Of a DNA stretch of 64,000 nucleotides, positions 7,373 to 18,959 are shown in pieces. The notes under the pieces are model-generated. The model saw only the letters and a list, made by a program, of their open reading frames with translations, was not told the DNA's origin and ran no database searches. Positions within the stretch are counted from its first letter, which is position 1. Every line of letters starts with the position of its first letter. The position numbers and the translations under genes are program-made. The DNA is from Streptomyces katrae (GTDB lineage Bacteria; Actinomycetota; Actinomycetes; Streptomycetales; Streptomycetaceae), in assembly GCF_000717655.1 (NCBI RefSeq), contig NZ_JNZY01000002.1, positions 1 through 64,000 on the forward strand. Reading direction: 5' to 3'.

Positions 7373-8647
7373 TCAGGCCCCCTGGCCCTCCAGCAGGGAG
7401 TCAAGCGGAATCGACGGGTCCGCCAGTGCCTCGCGGTTGACCTGCGCCTTCGACCGGATCAGGGCCTGGATGTGCTCGGTGACATCCCACACATTCACGT
7501 TCATTCCGGCCAGCACGCGCCCCTCCGACAGCCAGAACGCGATGAACTCCCGCTTGGCCGCGTCGCCGCGGATCAGCACCTGGTCGTAGCCGCCCACCGG
7601 GGCGTACCCCGAGTACTCCAGGCCCACGTCGTACTGGTCGGAGAAGAAGTACGGCACCCGGTCGTACGACACCTCCTGCCCCAGCATCGCCCGCGCCGCG
7701 GCGGGGCCGCCGTTGAGCGCGTTCGCCCAGTGCTCGACCCGCAGCCGGGTCCCGAGCAGGGGGTGGTGCGCGGCGGCCACGTCCCCGACGGCGAACACGT
7801 TCGGGTCGTTGGTCCGCAGCGAGGCGTCCACGGCGATGCCGCCGCCGTGCTGCCGGTCGACCAGGGCCAGCCCGGAGGTCTCGGCGAGCGCGGTCCGCGG
7901 AGCGGCCCCGATCGCCGCGAGCACGGCGTGGGCGGGGTGCTCCTCCCCGTCGTCGGTCCGGGCGGCGAGCACCATGCCGTCGTGCCCGACGATCTCGGTG
8001 AGCCGCGAACCGAAGTGGAAGCGGACCCCGTGCTCCGCGTGCAGGTCGCCGAACAGCCGGCCGATCTCCGGGCCGAGCACCGCGTGCAGCGGGGTGGCCA
8101 GCGGCTCGATCACGGTGACCTCGGCCCCGTACCCGCGGGCCGCGGCGGCGACCTCCAGGCCGATCCAGCCGGCCCCCGCGATCAGCAGATGGCCGTTGTC
8201 CCGGCCGAGGGTGGCCAGTACGCCCTTCAGCCGCTCGGCGTGGGCGAGCCGGCGCAGGTGGTGCACCCCGGCCAGGCCCGTGCCCGGGATGTCGAGGCGG
8301 CGCGGCTCGGCCCCGGTGGCCAGCAGCAGCTTGTCGTAGTGCAGCGCCGTGCCGTCGCCGAGGACGACCTTCCTGGCCTCCCGGTCCAGGTGGACCGCGG
8401 GCTGGCCGAGGTGCAGCTCGACGTCGGCCCGGGCGTACCAGGACGGCTCGTGGACGAAGACGCTGTCGCGCTCCTCCTTGCCCTGGAGGTACCCCTTGGA
8501 CAGCGGGGGCCGTTCGTAGGGATGGTCGCGCTCGTCGCCGATCAGGATCACCCGCCCCGTGAACCCCTCGGACCTCAGCGTCTCGGCCGCCTTAGCTCCG
8601 GCAAGCCCTGCGCCGACGATGACGAATGTCCGGTGTGCGTCGACCAC
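7373..8647 (-). CDS. FAD-dependent NAD(P)H oxidoreductase (ferredoxin reductase/AIF type)
   Basis: The 424-residue cytoplasmic flavoprotein has an N-terminal FAD-binding VIVGAGLAGAKAAETL motif (about residues 8-23). HPYERPPLSKGYL, typical of rubredoxin/ferredoxin reductases, follows. A second Rossmann motif (LIAGAGWIGLEVAAA) lies near 150, FAVGDVAA near 285, and a reductase C-terminal domain with FFSDQYDVGLEYSGYAP closes it. It probably passes electrons from NAD(P)H to a small iron-sulfur or P450 partner not encoded here. I chose GTG 8647 (VVDAHRTFVIVG) because AGGAGG lies seven bases upstream. It sits between dgt and dnaG on the same strand with short gaps. Confidence 0.87.
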   Translation of the reverse strand: MVDAHRTFVIVGAGLAGAKAAETLRSEGFTGRVILIGDERDHPYERPPLSKGYLQGKEERDSVFVHEPSWYARADVELHLGQPAVHLDREARKVVLGDGTALHYDKLLLATGAEPRRLDIPGTGLAGVHHLRRLAHAERLKGVLATLGRDNGHLLIAGAGWIGLEVAAAARGYGAEVTVIEPLATPLHAVLGPEIGRLFGDLHAEHGVRFHFGSRLTEIVGHDGMVLAARTDDGEEHPAHAVLAAIGAAPRTALAETSGLALVDRQHGGGIAVDASLRTNDPNVFAVGDVAAAHHPLLGTRLRVEHWANALNGGPAAARAMLGQEVSYDRVPYFFSDQYDVGLEYSGYAPVGGYDQVLIRGDAAKREFIAFWLSEGRVLAGMNVNVWDVTEHIQALIRSKAQVNREALADPSIPLDSLLEGQGA

Positions 8648-8740
8648 CTGATGCCTCCTCATAACCTCTCCGCCACATGCGACCACATGCGAGCGTCCCG
8701 CACCGAGCCTGCCGCGTGAAGGGGGAATGGCCCGATCGGC

Positions 8741-10081
8741 TCACCCTTCGGACCGGCGCGTGCGCCGCGTGAGCCGGGCGTGCAGGGAGCGCGCAGAGGC
8801 GTCCGTGAGCGCCGCGATCTGGTCGACGACCGCGCGTTTGCGGGCCTTGTCGTCGGGCGCGGCGTCGAAGGCCGCCCGGAACTGCGGGTCCAGTCCCTCG
8901 GGTGCGCGGGCGCTGAGTGCCTCGGCAAGTTCGGCCAGGACGATGCGCTGGTCGGCGCGCAGCCGCTCCTGCTCGTCGCGCTGCATCACGTACAGGTCGG
9001 CGACGGCCTTGAGGACCGCGCACTCGTTGCGCGCCTCGCGCGGGACGACCAGCTCGGCCGCGTACCGGGTCAGCCGGCCGGAGCCGTACGCCTCGCGGGT
9101 GGCGCCCTCGGCGGCCAGGCAGAACCGGCCGATCAGCTGGCTGGTGGCGTCCTTGAGGCGGGCCTGGGCGACGGCCGATCCGTCGTACCCGTGTGGCCAC
9201 CACTCCTGCTCCATCAGCCGGTCGAGGGCCTCGCGCAGCTCCTCCGGCTCGGTGTCGGCCGGCACGTACCGGCCGATCGCCACCCGCCAGATGGCCGTGC
9301 GCTCGGGTTCGGCGAAGAGGAGGTTGGGGTCGAGGTGTCCGGCGTGCAGGCCGTCCTCGAAGTCGTGGACGGAGTACGCGACGTCGTCCGACCAGTCCAT
9401 CACCTGGGCCTCGAAGCACTTGCGGTCCGCGGGCGCGCCGCGCCGCAGCCACTCGAAGACCGGCAGGTCGTCCTCGTACGCGCCGAACTTGACCGAGTCG
9501 GGGTCGGTCGGGTGGCCGCCGCGGGCCCACGGGTACTTGGTGGCTGCGTCCAGGCAGGCCCGGGTGAGGTTGAGCCCGACGCTGACGGGCTCGCCGCCGG
9601 CCGGGCCGGGCACGAACCGCTTCGGCTCCAGGCGGGTCAGCAGGCGCAGCGACTGGGCGTTGCCCTCGAAACCGCCGCAGTCCTTGGCGAACTCGTTCAG
9701 CGCCTCCTCGCCGTTGTGCCCGAAGGGCGGGTGGCCCATGTCGTGCGAGAGGCAGGCGGCCTCGACGAGGTCGGGATCGCAGCCGAGGGCCGCGCCGAGC
9801 TCGCGGCCGACCTGGGCGCACTCCAGGGAGTGCGTCAGCCGGGTGCGGGGGCTGGCGTCCCAGTCGTACGAGCGGCTGCCGGGGGTGACCACCTGGGTCT
9901 TCCCGGCGAGGCGGCGCAGCGCGCCGGAGTGCAGGACACGGGCCCGGTCGCGCTGGAAGGCGGTGCGGCCGGGCCGTTTGTCGGGCTCGGCGGCCCAGCG
10001 CTCGGTGTCGGACGCGTCGTAAGGGCCGTTCGGGTCGAGGTGGCGGACGGGTGCGCTGGCGGTGCCTTCCATGCCTTCCAT
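8741..10081 (-). CDS. dgt: dNTP triphosphohydrolase (dGTPase-like, HD superfamily)
   Basis: The 446-residue enzyme hydrolyses dNTPs to deoxynucleoside plus triphosphate, influencing the precursor pool for replication. HD-domain metal ligands are visible as His84 ([10 protein letters not shown]), His113-Asp114 ([15 protein letters not shown]) and a later Asp in [16 protein letters not shown]. The N-terminal [25 protein letters not shown] is characteristic of bacterial Dgt-like proteins. I use ATG at 10081 (MEGMEGT); the earlier ATG at 10138 would add 19 residues unlike the family. The gene is followed by the oxidoreductase and dnaG genes in the same direction. Linkage of dgt with dnaG is common in actinobacteria. 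Confidence 0.92.
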   Translation of the reverse strand: MEGMEGTASAPVRHLDPNGPYDASDTERWAAEPDKRPGRTAFQRDRARVLHSGALRRLAGKTQVVTPGSRSYDWDASPRTRLTHSLECAQVGRELGAALGCDPDLVEAACLSHDMGHPPFGHNGEEALNEFAKDCGGFEGNAQSLRLLTRLEPKRFVPGPAGGEPVSVGLNLTRACLDAATKYPWARGGHPTDPDSVKFGAYEDDLPVFEWLRRGAPADRKCFEAQVMDWSDDVAYSVHDFEDGLHAGHLDPNLLFAEPERTAIWRVAIGRYVPADTEPEELREALDRLMEQEWWPHGYDGSAVAQARLKDATSQLIGRFCLAAEGATREAYGSGRLTRYAAELVVPREARNECAVLKAVADLYVMQRDEQERLRADQRIVLAELAEALSARAPEGLDPQFRAAFDAAPDDKARKRAVVDQIAALTDASARSLHARLTRRTRRSEG

Positions 10082-10146
10082 GCTCAGACGGTAACCGGAA
10101 GCACCGACAATGCGACCAATCTGAGCAATCCGCGCCAAGGCGGTCT

Positions 10147-10893
10147 TTATGCAGGGGCCAGTTTCAGGGCGGCCGGGAAGCCCATGGCGGCCAGGGAGGT
10201 CCGCTGCCGGGCCAGGGCCTCGTCGTAGCGCTGCAGTACGAGGCGGGCCAGGGCCGGGTGGTCGCCGAGCGGCGCGGCCGCCGGGCCGGGCGCGGCGGCG
10301 GCGCTCTGCGCGGCGAAGCGGCCGGGGGCCGTGAAGTACGAGGCCACCGCGATCCGGTGGTGGCCGCGGGCGGCGAGGGCGCGGACGGCGTCGGGGACGG
10401 CGGGAGCCGCGGCGGAGGCGTAGGCGGGTACGACGGGCGCGCCGCCGAGGCGCTCGGAGAGCAGGGCGGCGGTGCGGCGGGTGTCGGCCGCCGAGTCGGG
10501 GTCGCGGGAGCCGGCGGCGGCGAGGACGACGGCCGTACTCGCGCCGGGGGACCAGCCGGCCTCGACCAGGCGCTCGTACAGGGCCTCGACCAGCAGCGGG
10601 TGCGGGCCGAGCGGGGCGGCGACGCAGGTGTCGAGGTGGGCGGCGCGGGCGGCCGCTGCGGGGAGGTCCCGCTTGACGTGGTGGCCGCGGCCGAGGAGCA
10701 GCGGGACGAGCACGGCCGCGCCGGTGGTCTCCTCGAGGGTCTCGCCGAGGAGCGGCCGGTTCAGCTCGACGTGTCCGAGCCGGACGTCGAGGCGGGGGCG
10801 GAGCTCGCGGATCCGGTCGAGGAGGGCCAGGACGGTGGGGAGGGCGCGGGGGTCGCGGCTGCCGTGGGCGACGGCGACGAGGGTGGGCTGCAT
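10147..10893 (-). CDS. CbiX/SirB-type sirohydrochlorin chelatase
   Basis: The 248-residue protein has two chelatase half-domains. The first starts with [17 protein letters not shown] (residues 4-20), with the metal-binding His in AHGSRDP and a second His in [13 protein letters not shown]. The second half ([16 protein letters not shown]) keeps the strand but has Ala where the first half has the catalytic His. Family members insert cobalt, nickel or iron into sirohydrochlorin for cobalamin or sirohaem synthesis. Sirohaem would fit the nitrogen and sulfur metabolism of the region, but this is inference. ATG at 10893 gives the family-like start. It is probably the first gene of the run leading to dgt and dnaG. 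Confidence 0.85.
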   Translation of the reverse strand: MQPTLVAVAHGSRDPRALPTVLALLDRIRELRPRLDVRLGHVELNRPLLGETLEETTGAAVLVPLLLGRGHHVKRDLPAAAARAAHLDTCVAAPLGPHPLLVEALYERLVEAGWSPGASTAVVLAAAGSRDPDSAADTRRTAALLSERLGGAPVVPAYASAAAPAVPDAVRALAARGHHRIAVASYFTAPGRFAAQSAAAAPGPAAAPLGDHPALARLVLQRYDEALARQRTSLAAMGFPAALKLAPA

Positions 10894-11223
10894 GGGCGGA
10901 CTCCGTCGGACCGGTCCCCCGCGGTGTGCCATGGGCGCAGTCCGCTGAGCTGCATGCCGAGTTGGGTGGTGATCCGGGTCAGCAGGTCAGTGGCCGTGGC
11001 GGGGGGAAAGGGGAGGGACAGGGACTCGGGAGGGTGCACCAGCTCCGTCATGCACCGATCCTGCGGGCCGGAGGTTGCGGGGGCGTTGCGCGGGGGTGAC
11101 GGGTGTTTTCCGGGTGCTCACCCGCTCATTCGTCCGAGTGAAAGGCGGGGGAGGGGGAACTGGGGGCCGGGCGTAGATCGTCAATGTGTGCGAACGACGT
11201 GTGGTGCAACGGGGGGATCGACC
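10894..11223. other. 330-base intergenic stretch with one unproven short frame
   Basis: This divergent region separates the CbiX gene (minus) from the SanA-like gene (plus). A minus-strand frame from ATG 11051 starts MTELVHPPESLSLPFPPATA and looks protein-like for about 43 residues. It then runs into the CbiX gene in the wrong frame. It could be a small gene truncated by frameshift, but I cannot support it. I see no riboswitch or clear promoter. Confidence 0.3.
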
Positions 11224-11907
11224 ATGAAGCTGAAACTGGTGCCGGGCTGGACGAGGACGGTGGCGGGGCGACGGCGGGCCGTTCAGGCGGTGGTCGCCGG
11301 GTGTGTGCTGCTCCTGCTGCCGTCGGCATGGACGCATGCGGCGGCCGCGGACCGGCTGCGGAGTACGGCCGATGCGCCGGCCACCGAGGTGGCGGTGGTG
11401 TTCGGGGCGGGGCTGTGGAACGGGCGGCCGACACCGTATCTGGCCAGACGGCTCGATGCGGCGGCCGAGCTGTACCGGACCGGCAAGGCCAAGGTCGTGC
11501 TCGTCACCGGGGACAACAGCCGCACCGAGTACGACGAGCCCGACGCGATGCGCACGTACCTGACCGCCCACGGGGTGCCGGGCGAGCGCATCGTCAGCGA
11601 CTACGCCGGCTTCGACACCTGGGACTCCTGTGTCCGGGCGAAGGAGATCTTCGGGGTGAAGCGGGCCGTGCTGATCAGCCAGGGCTTCCACATACGCCGG
11701 GCCGTCGCGCTGTGCGATGCGGCGGGCGTGGAGGCGTACGGGGTCGGGGTGGACGACGAGCACGATTCGACCTGGTACTACGGCGGCACGCGCGAGGTCT
11801 TCGCGGCGGGCAAGGCGGCGCTCGACGCGGTGTTGAAGCCGGAACCGCGGTTCATGGGGCCGAAGGAACCGGGGGTGTCGCGGGCCCTGGGTGCTCTGGC
11901 AAACTGA
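11224..11907 (+). CDS. SanA/ElyC/YdcF family (DUF218) membrane protein
   Basis: The 227-residue protein has a short Arg-rich cytoplasmic N-terminus and one membrane anchor (about residues 20-42). An extracytoplasmic DUF218 domain follows. Family blocks are VVFGAGLWNGRPTPYLARRLDAA, LVTGDNS, DEPDAMRTYL, ERIVSDYAGFDTWDSCVRAKEIF and LISQGFHIRRAVALC. E. coli SanA and ElyC act in envelope integrity and peptidoglycan precursor metabolism; the actinobacterial role is not established. The start is ATG at 11224 in a CGACCATGAAG context. The gene appears to be a single unit followed by the broken SDR gene. Confidence 0.85.
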   Translation: MKLKLVPGWTRTVAGRRRAVQAVVAGCVLLLLPSAWTHAAAADRLRSTADAPATEVAVVFGAGLWNGRPTPYLARRLDAAAELYRTGKAKVVLVTGDNSRTEYDEPDAMRTYLTAHGVPGERIVSDYAGFDTWDSCVRAKEIFGVKRAVLISQGFHIRRAVALCDAAGVEAYGVGVDDEHDSTWYYGGTREVFAAGKAALDAVLKPEPRFMGPKEPGVSRALGALAN

Positions 11908-11935
11908 CGCGCCGTCGGCTTTCTATGCCGAATAG

Positions 11936-12748
<813 letters not shown>

Positions 12749-12878
12749 CACCGGCCCCGGCCGCGCGTCGGCGGCTCCGCCGGGCGTCGGTGGGCCCCGG
12801 CCGGGCGGCGGCCTGCAGGCGCGTCCGGCGGGCCTCACCGGGCCGGCCGGTCCGCGCTGAGGTGCCCGTACGGGAGGT

Positions 12879-12905
12879 GTAACCGGAGGCGGCGGCCCGC
12901 GTAAC
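12879..12905 (+). promoter_or_regulatory. Candidate GlnR half-sites upstream of nasA
   Basis: Two GTAAC pentamers start at 12879 and 12901, exactly 22 bases apart. This is the spacing of the two GTnAC a-sites in the actinobacterial GlnR box. The intervening GAAAC-type b-sites are not conserved here. nasA is a known GlnR target in S. coelicolor, which makes a weakened GlnR site plausible. The second pentamer ends 23 bases before the nasA ATG. Confidence 0.35.
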
Positions 12906-12928
12906 ACCGCCGCTGCAGGCTGGGCCGT

Positions 12929-15007
<2,079 letters not shown>

Positions 15008-15019
15008 CCGTCGGCCGGC

Positions 15020-15739
15020 TCCGCCGGTCGAACGTCGGCGCCAGCGCGGCCGGCAGCCGCTCCGCGCGGGACGCGGCGGAGCCGGAGATCCCCTGGCAGT
15101 CCGCCCGGCAGACGCCCCCGGTCGGCCCACTTGACCTCGGAGAAGGCCTCCAGCGCCAGCGGGGTGTCCGGTGTCCCGGGGTGCCTTCGGCGGGAAGTGC
15201 TCGCCCGACTCCCGGAACCGTGTGGATCAGCTCGTACGGGTGCGAGTGCAGCGCTCGGCGAGCAGGACCGCGTCGTAGAGGACCCATGTCCTGCGGTTAC
15301 GTCCAGATGCCCTCGGAGACCGCCCCGCCGGCCGGGATCACCAGCCCGCCCTGCGCGGAAGCGGCCCGCTCGGCCGCCTCCGCGACGGCCGCCGGCATCT
15401 GCTCCGTGCGCGGCTCCTCGATCGCCCAGTCCCGGGGACCACCACGAAGTCCCGTCGCCGGGGCCCGGGCGGTCCGTGGTCCAGGGGACCGTCTCCATCG
15501 TGACCCGCACCGGGTCGGAGCCCGCCGCCCGCAGCCGGGGCACCGGGGCCTCGCGGCCGTCGCGGTCCCGCAGGGTCGGCATCGGCTGGGACACCATCCG
15601 GCCCGCCGGCAGGATGTGCGTCACCTTCAACCCCCGCCCCCCGGCCCCGCTTCGAGCCGCGCCGGCTCAGCCGGGGCCGGGCAGCGCACCGTCACGTGGG
15701 TTTCGTACTCGGACACGGCATCGGTCTTCTCGGACATGC
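15020..15739 (-). pseudogene. Decayed reading frames, at least one hypothetical-protein gene
   Basis: From ATG 15739 a natural-looking protein start ([19 protein letters not shown]) runs until a G-rich stretch near 15640. There the frame must shift to continue as [20 protein letters not shown] and on to [13 protein letters not shown]. Another frame then gives DWAIEEPRTEQMPAAVAEAA and ends in IWT-stop at 15300. A third piece (HPYELIHTVPG, nt about 15240) follows. No frame is intact, and I do not recognise the ancestral family. This fills the gap between nasA and the sigma factor gene. I find no intact gene in it. Confidence 0.5.
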
Positions 15740-15890
15740 GTCCGATCCGCATCGGGATTCCCGCCGGGGGGTAACCATCCGGTCACGCACCGGACTCAGA
15801 AAGTGCTCGCACGCCCCTCGTGGCAGTGATGTGTCGTACCCCACACTGAGGTGCGGTGCCCCCGTCCTCGGAGCCCTGGAGGTCGCCCCC

Positions 15891-16976
15891 GTGCAGACCC
15901 AGATCCTGACCGTCAACGTGAGCCCGCCCGTCCAGGACACCGAGGCCACTGCGGGTGAAGAGCCCGAGGTCGACGCCGTGGACGAGGAGCCCGAAGAGCC
16001 CGAGGTGCTGGAGCTGATCGAGCAGGTGCCCGAGCAGCGTCGGCGCGCGGACAGCGGCGGAGCAGGCCCTTCCGCCGACCTGTTCCGGCAGTACCTGCGC
16101 GAGATAGGCAGGATCCCGCTGCTCTCCGCCGCCGAGGAGGTCGAGCTCGCGCGCCGCGTCGAAGCCGGACTCTTCGCCGAGGAGAAGCTGGGCAACACCC
16201 CCGACCTCGACCTGCGGCTCGCCCTCGACCTCGACAAGCTCGTCGTCATGGGGCGGATGGCCAAGAGGCGCCTCATCGAGTCGAACCTGAGGCTCGTCGT
16301 CTCCGTCGCGAAGCGCTACGTGGGCCGCGGGCTCACCATGCTCGACCTCGTGCAGGAGGGGAACCTCGGGCTCATCCGGGCCGTTGAGAAGTTCGACTAC
16401 GCCCGGGGCTACAAGTTCTCCACCTACGCCACCTGGTGGATCCGGCAGGCCATGTCGCGGGCCCTCGCAGACCAGGCCCGCACCATCCGCGTACCCGTGC
16501 ACGTCGTGGAGCTGATCAACCGCGTCGTGCGCGTACAGCGCCGCATGCTCCAGGAACGCGGGTACGAGCCCACCGCCGAAGAGGTCGCCGTCCACCTCGA
16601 GCTGACCCCCGAGCGGGTCCTGGAGGTGCTGCGCCTCGCCCAGGAGCCGGTCTCGCTCCACGCGCCGGTCGGCGAGGAGGACGACGTCGCCCTCGGCGAC
16701 CTGATCGAGGACGGGGACGCGGCCTCGCCCATGGAGTCCGCCGCGTTCTTCCTGCTCCGCGAGCACCTGGAAGCCGTGCTGTCGACCCTCGGCGAGCGTG
16801 AACGCAAGGTCGTCCAGCTGCGCTACGGCCTGGCCGACGGCCGGCCCCGCACGCTGGAGGAGATCGGCCGGATCTTCGGCGTGACGCGCGAGCGGATCCG
16901 GCAGATCGAGTCCAAGACGCTCAACAAGCTGCGCGACCACGCCTTCGCCGACCAGCTCCGCGGCTACCTGGACTGA
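15891..16976 (+). CDS. hrdA: Group 1/2 sigma-70 factor, HrdA-like
   Basis: The 361-residue RNA polymerase sigma factor has an acidic N-terminus of about 60 residues instead of a full region 1.1. Region 1.2 ([31 protein letters not shown]) follows. Regions 2.1-2.4 ([20 protein letters not shown] to [15 protein letters not shown]) contain the promoter -10 recognition helix. Region 3 and the region 4.2 helix-turn-helix ([18 protein letters not shown], about 322-339) complete it. Streptomyces has four such Hrd factors. The size and the position next to an ABC exporter pair match S. coelicolor hrdA from memory, so the symbol rests partly on synteny. The start is GTG 15891 with GGAGG upstream. A strong hairpin follows the stop. 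Confidence 0.85.
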   Translation: MQTQILTVNVSPPVQDTEATAGEEPEVDAVDEEPEEPEVLELIEQVPEQRRRADSGGAGPSADLFRQYLREIGRIPLLSAAEEVELARRVEAGLFAEEKLGNTPDLDLRLALDLDKLVVMGRMAKRRLIESNLRLVVSVAKRYVGRGLTMLDLVQEGNLGLIRAVEKFDYARGYKFSTYATWWIRQAMSRALADQARTIRVPVHVVELINRVVRVQRRMLQERGYEPTAEEVAVHLELTPERVLEVLRLAQEPVSLHAPVGEEDDVALGDLIEDGDAASPMESAAFFLLREHLEAVLSTLGERERKVVQLRYGLADGRPRTLEEIGRIFGVTRERIRQIESKTLNKLRDHAFADQLRGYLD

Positions 16977-16986
16977 GTACGGAGAA

Positions 16987-17014
16987 GGGGTGCCCTCTGC
17001 CGAGAGGGCACCCC
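16987..17014. terminator. Bidirectional terminator hairpin between hrdA and ABC genes
   Basis: GGGGTGCCCTCT and AGAGGGCACCCC form a perfect 12-bp stem with a GCCG loop. It lies between two convergent stop codons, so it can serve both strands. Confidence 0.8.
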
Positions 17015-17036
17015 CTGCCAAGCCGACACGTCGACG

Positions 17037-18959
17037 CTAGTCGACCTCGGCCACCGCCTGCGCGAACTGCGCCGCGTACAGCCGCGCGTACGCGCCGTCC
17101 GCCTCCAGCAGTTCCTCGTGCGTGCCCTGCTCCACGATCGAGCCGTTCTCCATCACCAGGATCACGTCCGCATCGCGGATCGTGGACAGCCGGTGCGCGA
17201 TCACGAAGGACGTACGGCCGTGCGCGAGGCGGGCCATCGCCTTCTGGATCAGCACCTCGGTACGGGTGTCCACCGAGCTCGTCGCCTCGTCGAGCACCAG
17301 GATCACCGGGTCCGACAGGAATGCCCGGGCAATGGTGATCAGCTGCTTCTCGCCCGCGCTGACGCCCGCGCCCTCGTCGTCCAGCACGGTGTCGTAGCCG
17401 TCCGGCAGGGTGCGGACGAACCGGTCCGCGTGGGCGGCCCGCGCCGCCTCCTCGATCTCGGCGCGCGTGACCTCGCGCGCAGCGCCGTACGCGATGTTCT
17501 CCGCGATGGTGCCGCCGAACAGCCACGTGTCCTGGAGCACCATGCCGATCCCACTGCGCAGTTCCTCGCGGGTCATCTTCGCGATGTCCACCCCGTCGAG
17601 GGCGATCTCGCCGCCCGTGACCTCGTAGAACCGCATCAACAGGTTGACCAGCGTGGTCTTGCCGGCGCCCGTCGGGCCGACGATCGCGACCGTGTGGCCG
17701 GGCTCGACGGTCAGCGACAGGTTCTCGATCAGCGGCTTGTCCGGCTCGTACCGGAAGGCCACCTTGTCGAGCGTGACCTGGCCGCGCAGCTGCTCCGGCC
17801 GCTCCGGCACCTCGGCGTCCGGCTCCTGCTCCTCCGCGTCCAGCAGCTCGTACACGCGCTCCGCCGAGGCGACACCGGACTGCACCAGGTTCGCCATCGA
17901 CGCGACCTGCGTCAGCGGCATCGAGAACTGGCGCGAGTACTGGATGAAGGCCTGCACGTCACCGATCGACAGGCTGCCCGAGGCCACGCGCAGACCGCCG
18001 ACGACCGCCACCAGCACGTAGTTGATGTTCGAGATGAAGAGCATCACCGGCTGCATGATCCCGCTGACCAGCTGCGCCTTGAACGAGGCCCGGTACAGCG
18101 CCTCGTTCTGCTCGGCGAAGACGGCCGCGGACTCCTTCTGCCGGCCGAAGACCTTGACCAGCGCGTGGCCCGAGTACATCTCCTCGATGTGCGCGTTGAG
18201 CGCGCCCGTGGACTTCCACTGCGCCACGAACTGCGGCTGCGACTTCTTGCCGATCTTCGCCGCGACGAAGACGGAGACCGGAATGGTCAGCAGGGCGACC
18301 AGCGCCAGCAGCGGGGAGATCCAGAGCATCATCGCCAGCACGCCGACGATCGTCAGCAGCGAGTTGAGCAGCTGACCCATCGTCTGCTGCAGCGTCTGCC
18401 CGATGTTGTCGATGTCGTTGGTGGCCCGGCTCAGCACCTCACCGCGCTTCTGCCGGTCGAAGTACGACAGCGGCAGCCGCGACAGCTTCCCCTGCAGCTC
18501 CTCGCGCATCCGGTACACGGTGCCGTTCATGATGTGGTTCGACAGGCGCGTCGCGACCAGCATCAGCAGGCCGGCGAGGGTGAAGACCACCAGCGCCCAG
18601 ATCGCCACGACCCCGACGGCACCGAAGTCGATGCCCTCGCCGGGGGTGAAGTCGGTGCCGGACAGCATGTCCGCCATCCCGCCCTCGCCCTTGGCGCGCA
18701 GCCCGTCCAGCGCCTGCTGCTTGGTGATCCCGGCCGGCATCTGCCGGCCGACGAGACCCGCGAACACCAGGTCGGTGGCCTCACCGAGGATCTTCGGGCC
18801 GATGACCGAGCAGGCGACGCTGCCGACGACGGCGACGACCATGCCCCACAGCTTGGCCCGGTCGTGCGCGATCTGGCGCAGCAGCCGTTTGCCCGAGCCC
18901 TTGAAATCCAGGGACCGCTCGGCCGGCCCCATCATCATCCGTCCTCCGGGCCCGCTCAT
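17037..18959 (-). CDS. ABC exporter half-transporter, membrane domain plus canonical ATPase
   Basis: This 640-residue protein has six transmembrane segments in the first 360 residues, then a nucleotide-binding domain. The ATPase shows Walker A (GPTGAGKTT), a signature VSAGEKQLITIARAFL, Walker B with catalytic Glu (VILVLDEATSSVDTRTE) and the H-loop His (FVIAHRLSTIRDAD). A periplasmic-loop insert of about 60 residues sits between helices 1 and 2. It starts within the stop of the upstream ABC gene (ATGA at 18956-18959). The two very probably form a heterodimeric exporter of the TM287/288 type. The cargo is unknown; hydrophobic compounds or lipids are typical. Confidence 0.9.
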   Translation of the reverse strand: MSGPGGRMMMGPAERSLDFKGSGKRLLRQIAHDRAKLWGMVVAVVGSVACSVIGPKILGEATDLVFAGLVGRQMPAGITKQQALDGLRAKGEGGMADMLSGTDFTPGEGIDFGAVGVVAIWALVVFTLAGLLMLVATRLSNHIMNGTVYRMREELQGKLSRLPLSYFDRQKRGEVLSRATNDIDNIGQTLQQTMGQLLNSLLTIVGVLAMMLWISPLLALVALLTIPVSVFVAAKIGKKSQPQFVAQWKSTGALNAHIEEMYSGHALVKVFGRQKESAAVFAEQNEALYRASFKAQLVSGIMQPVMLFISNINYVLVAVVGGLRVASGSLSIGDVQAFIQYSRQFSMPLTQVASMANLVQSGVASAERVYELLDAEEQEPDAEVPERPEQLRGQVTLDKVAFRYEPDKPLIENLSLTVEPGHTVAIVGPTGAGKTTLVNLLMRFYEVTGGEIALDGVDIAKMTREELRSGIGMVLQDTWLFGGTIAENIAYGAAREVTRAEIEEAARAAHADRFVRTLPDGYDTVLDDEGAGVSAGEKQLITIARAFLSDPVILVLDEATSSVDTRTEVLIQKAMARLAHGRTSFVIAHRLSTIRDADVILVMENGSIVEQGTHEELLEADGAYARLYAAQFAQAVAEVD

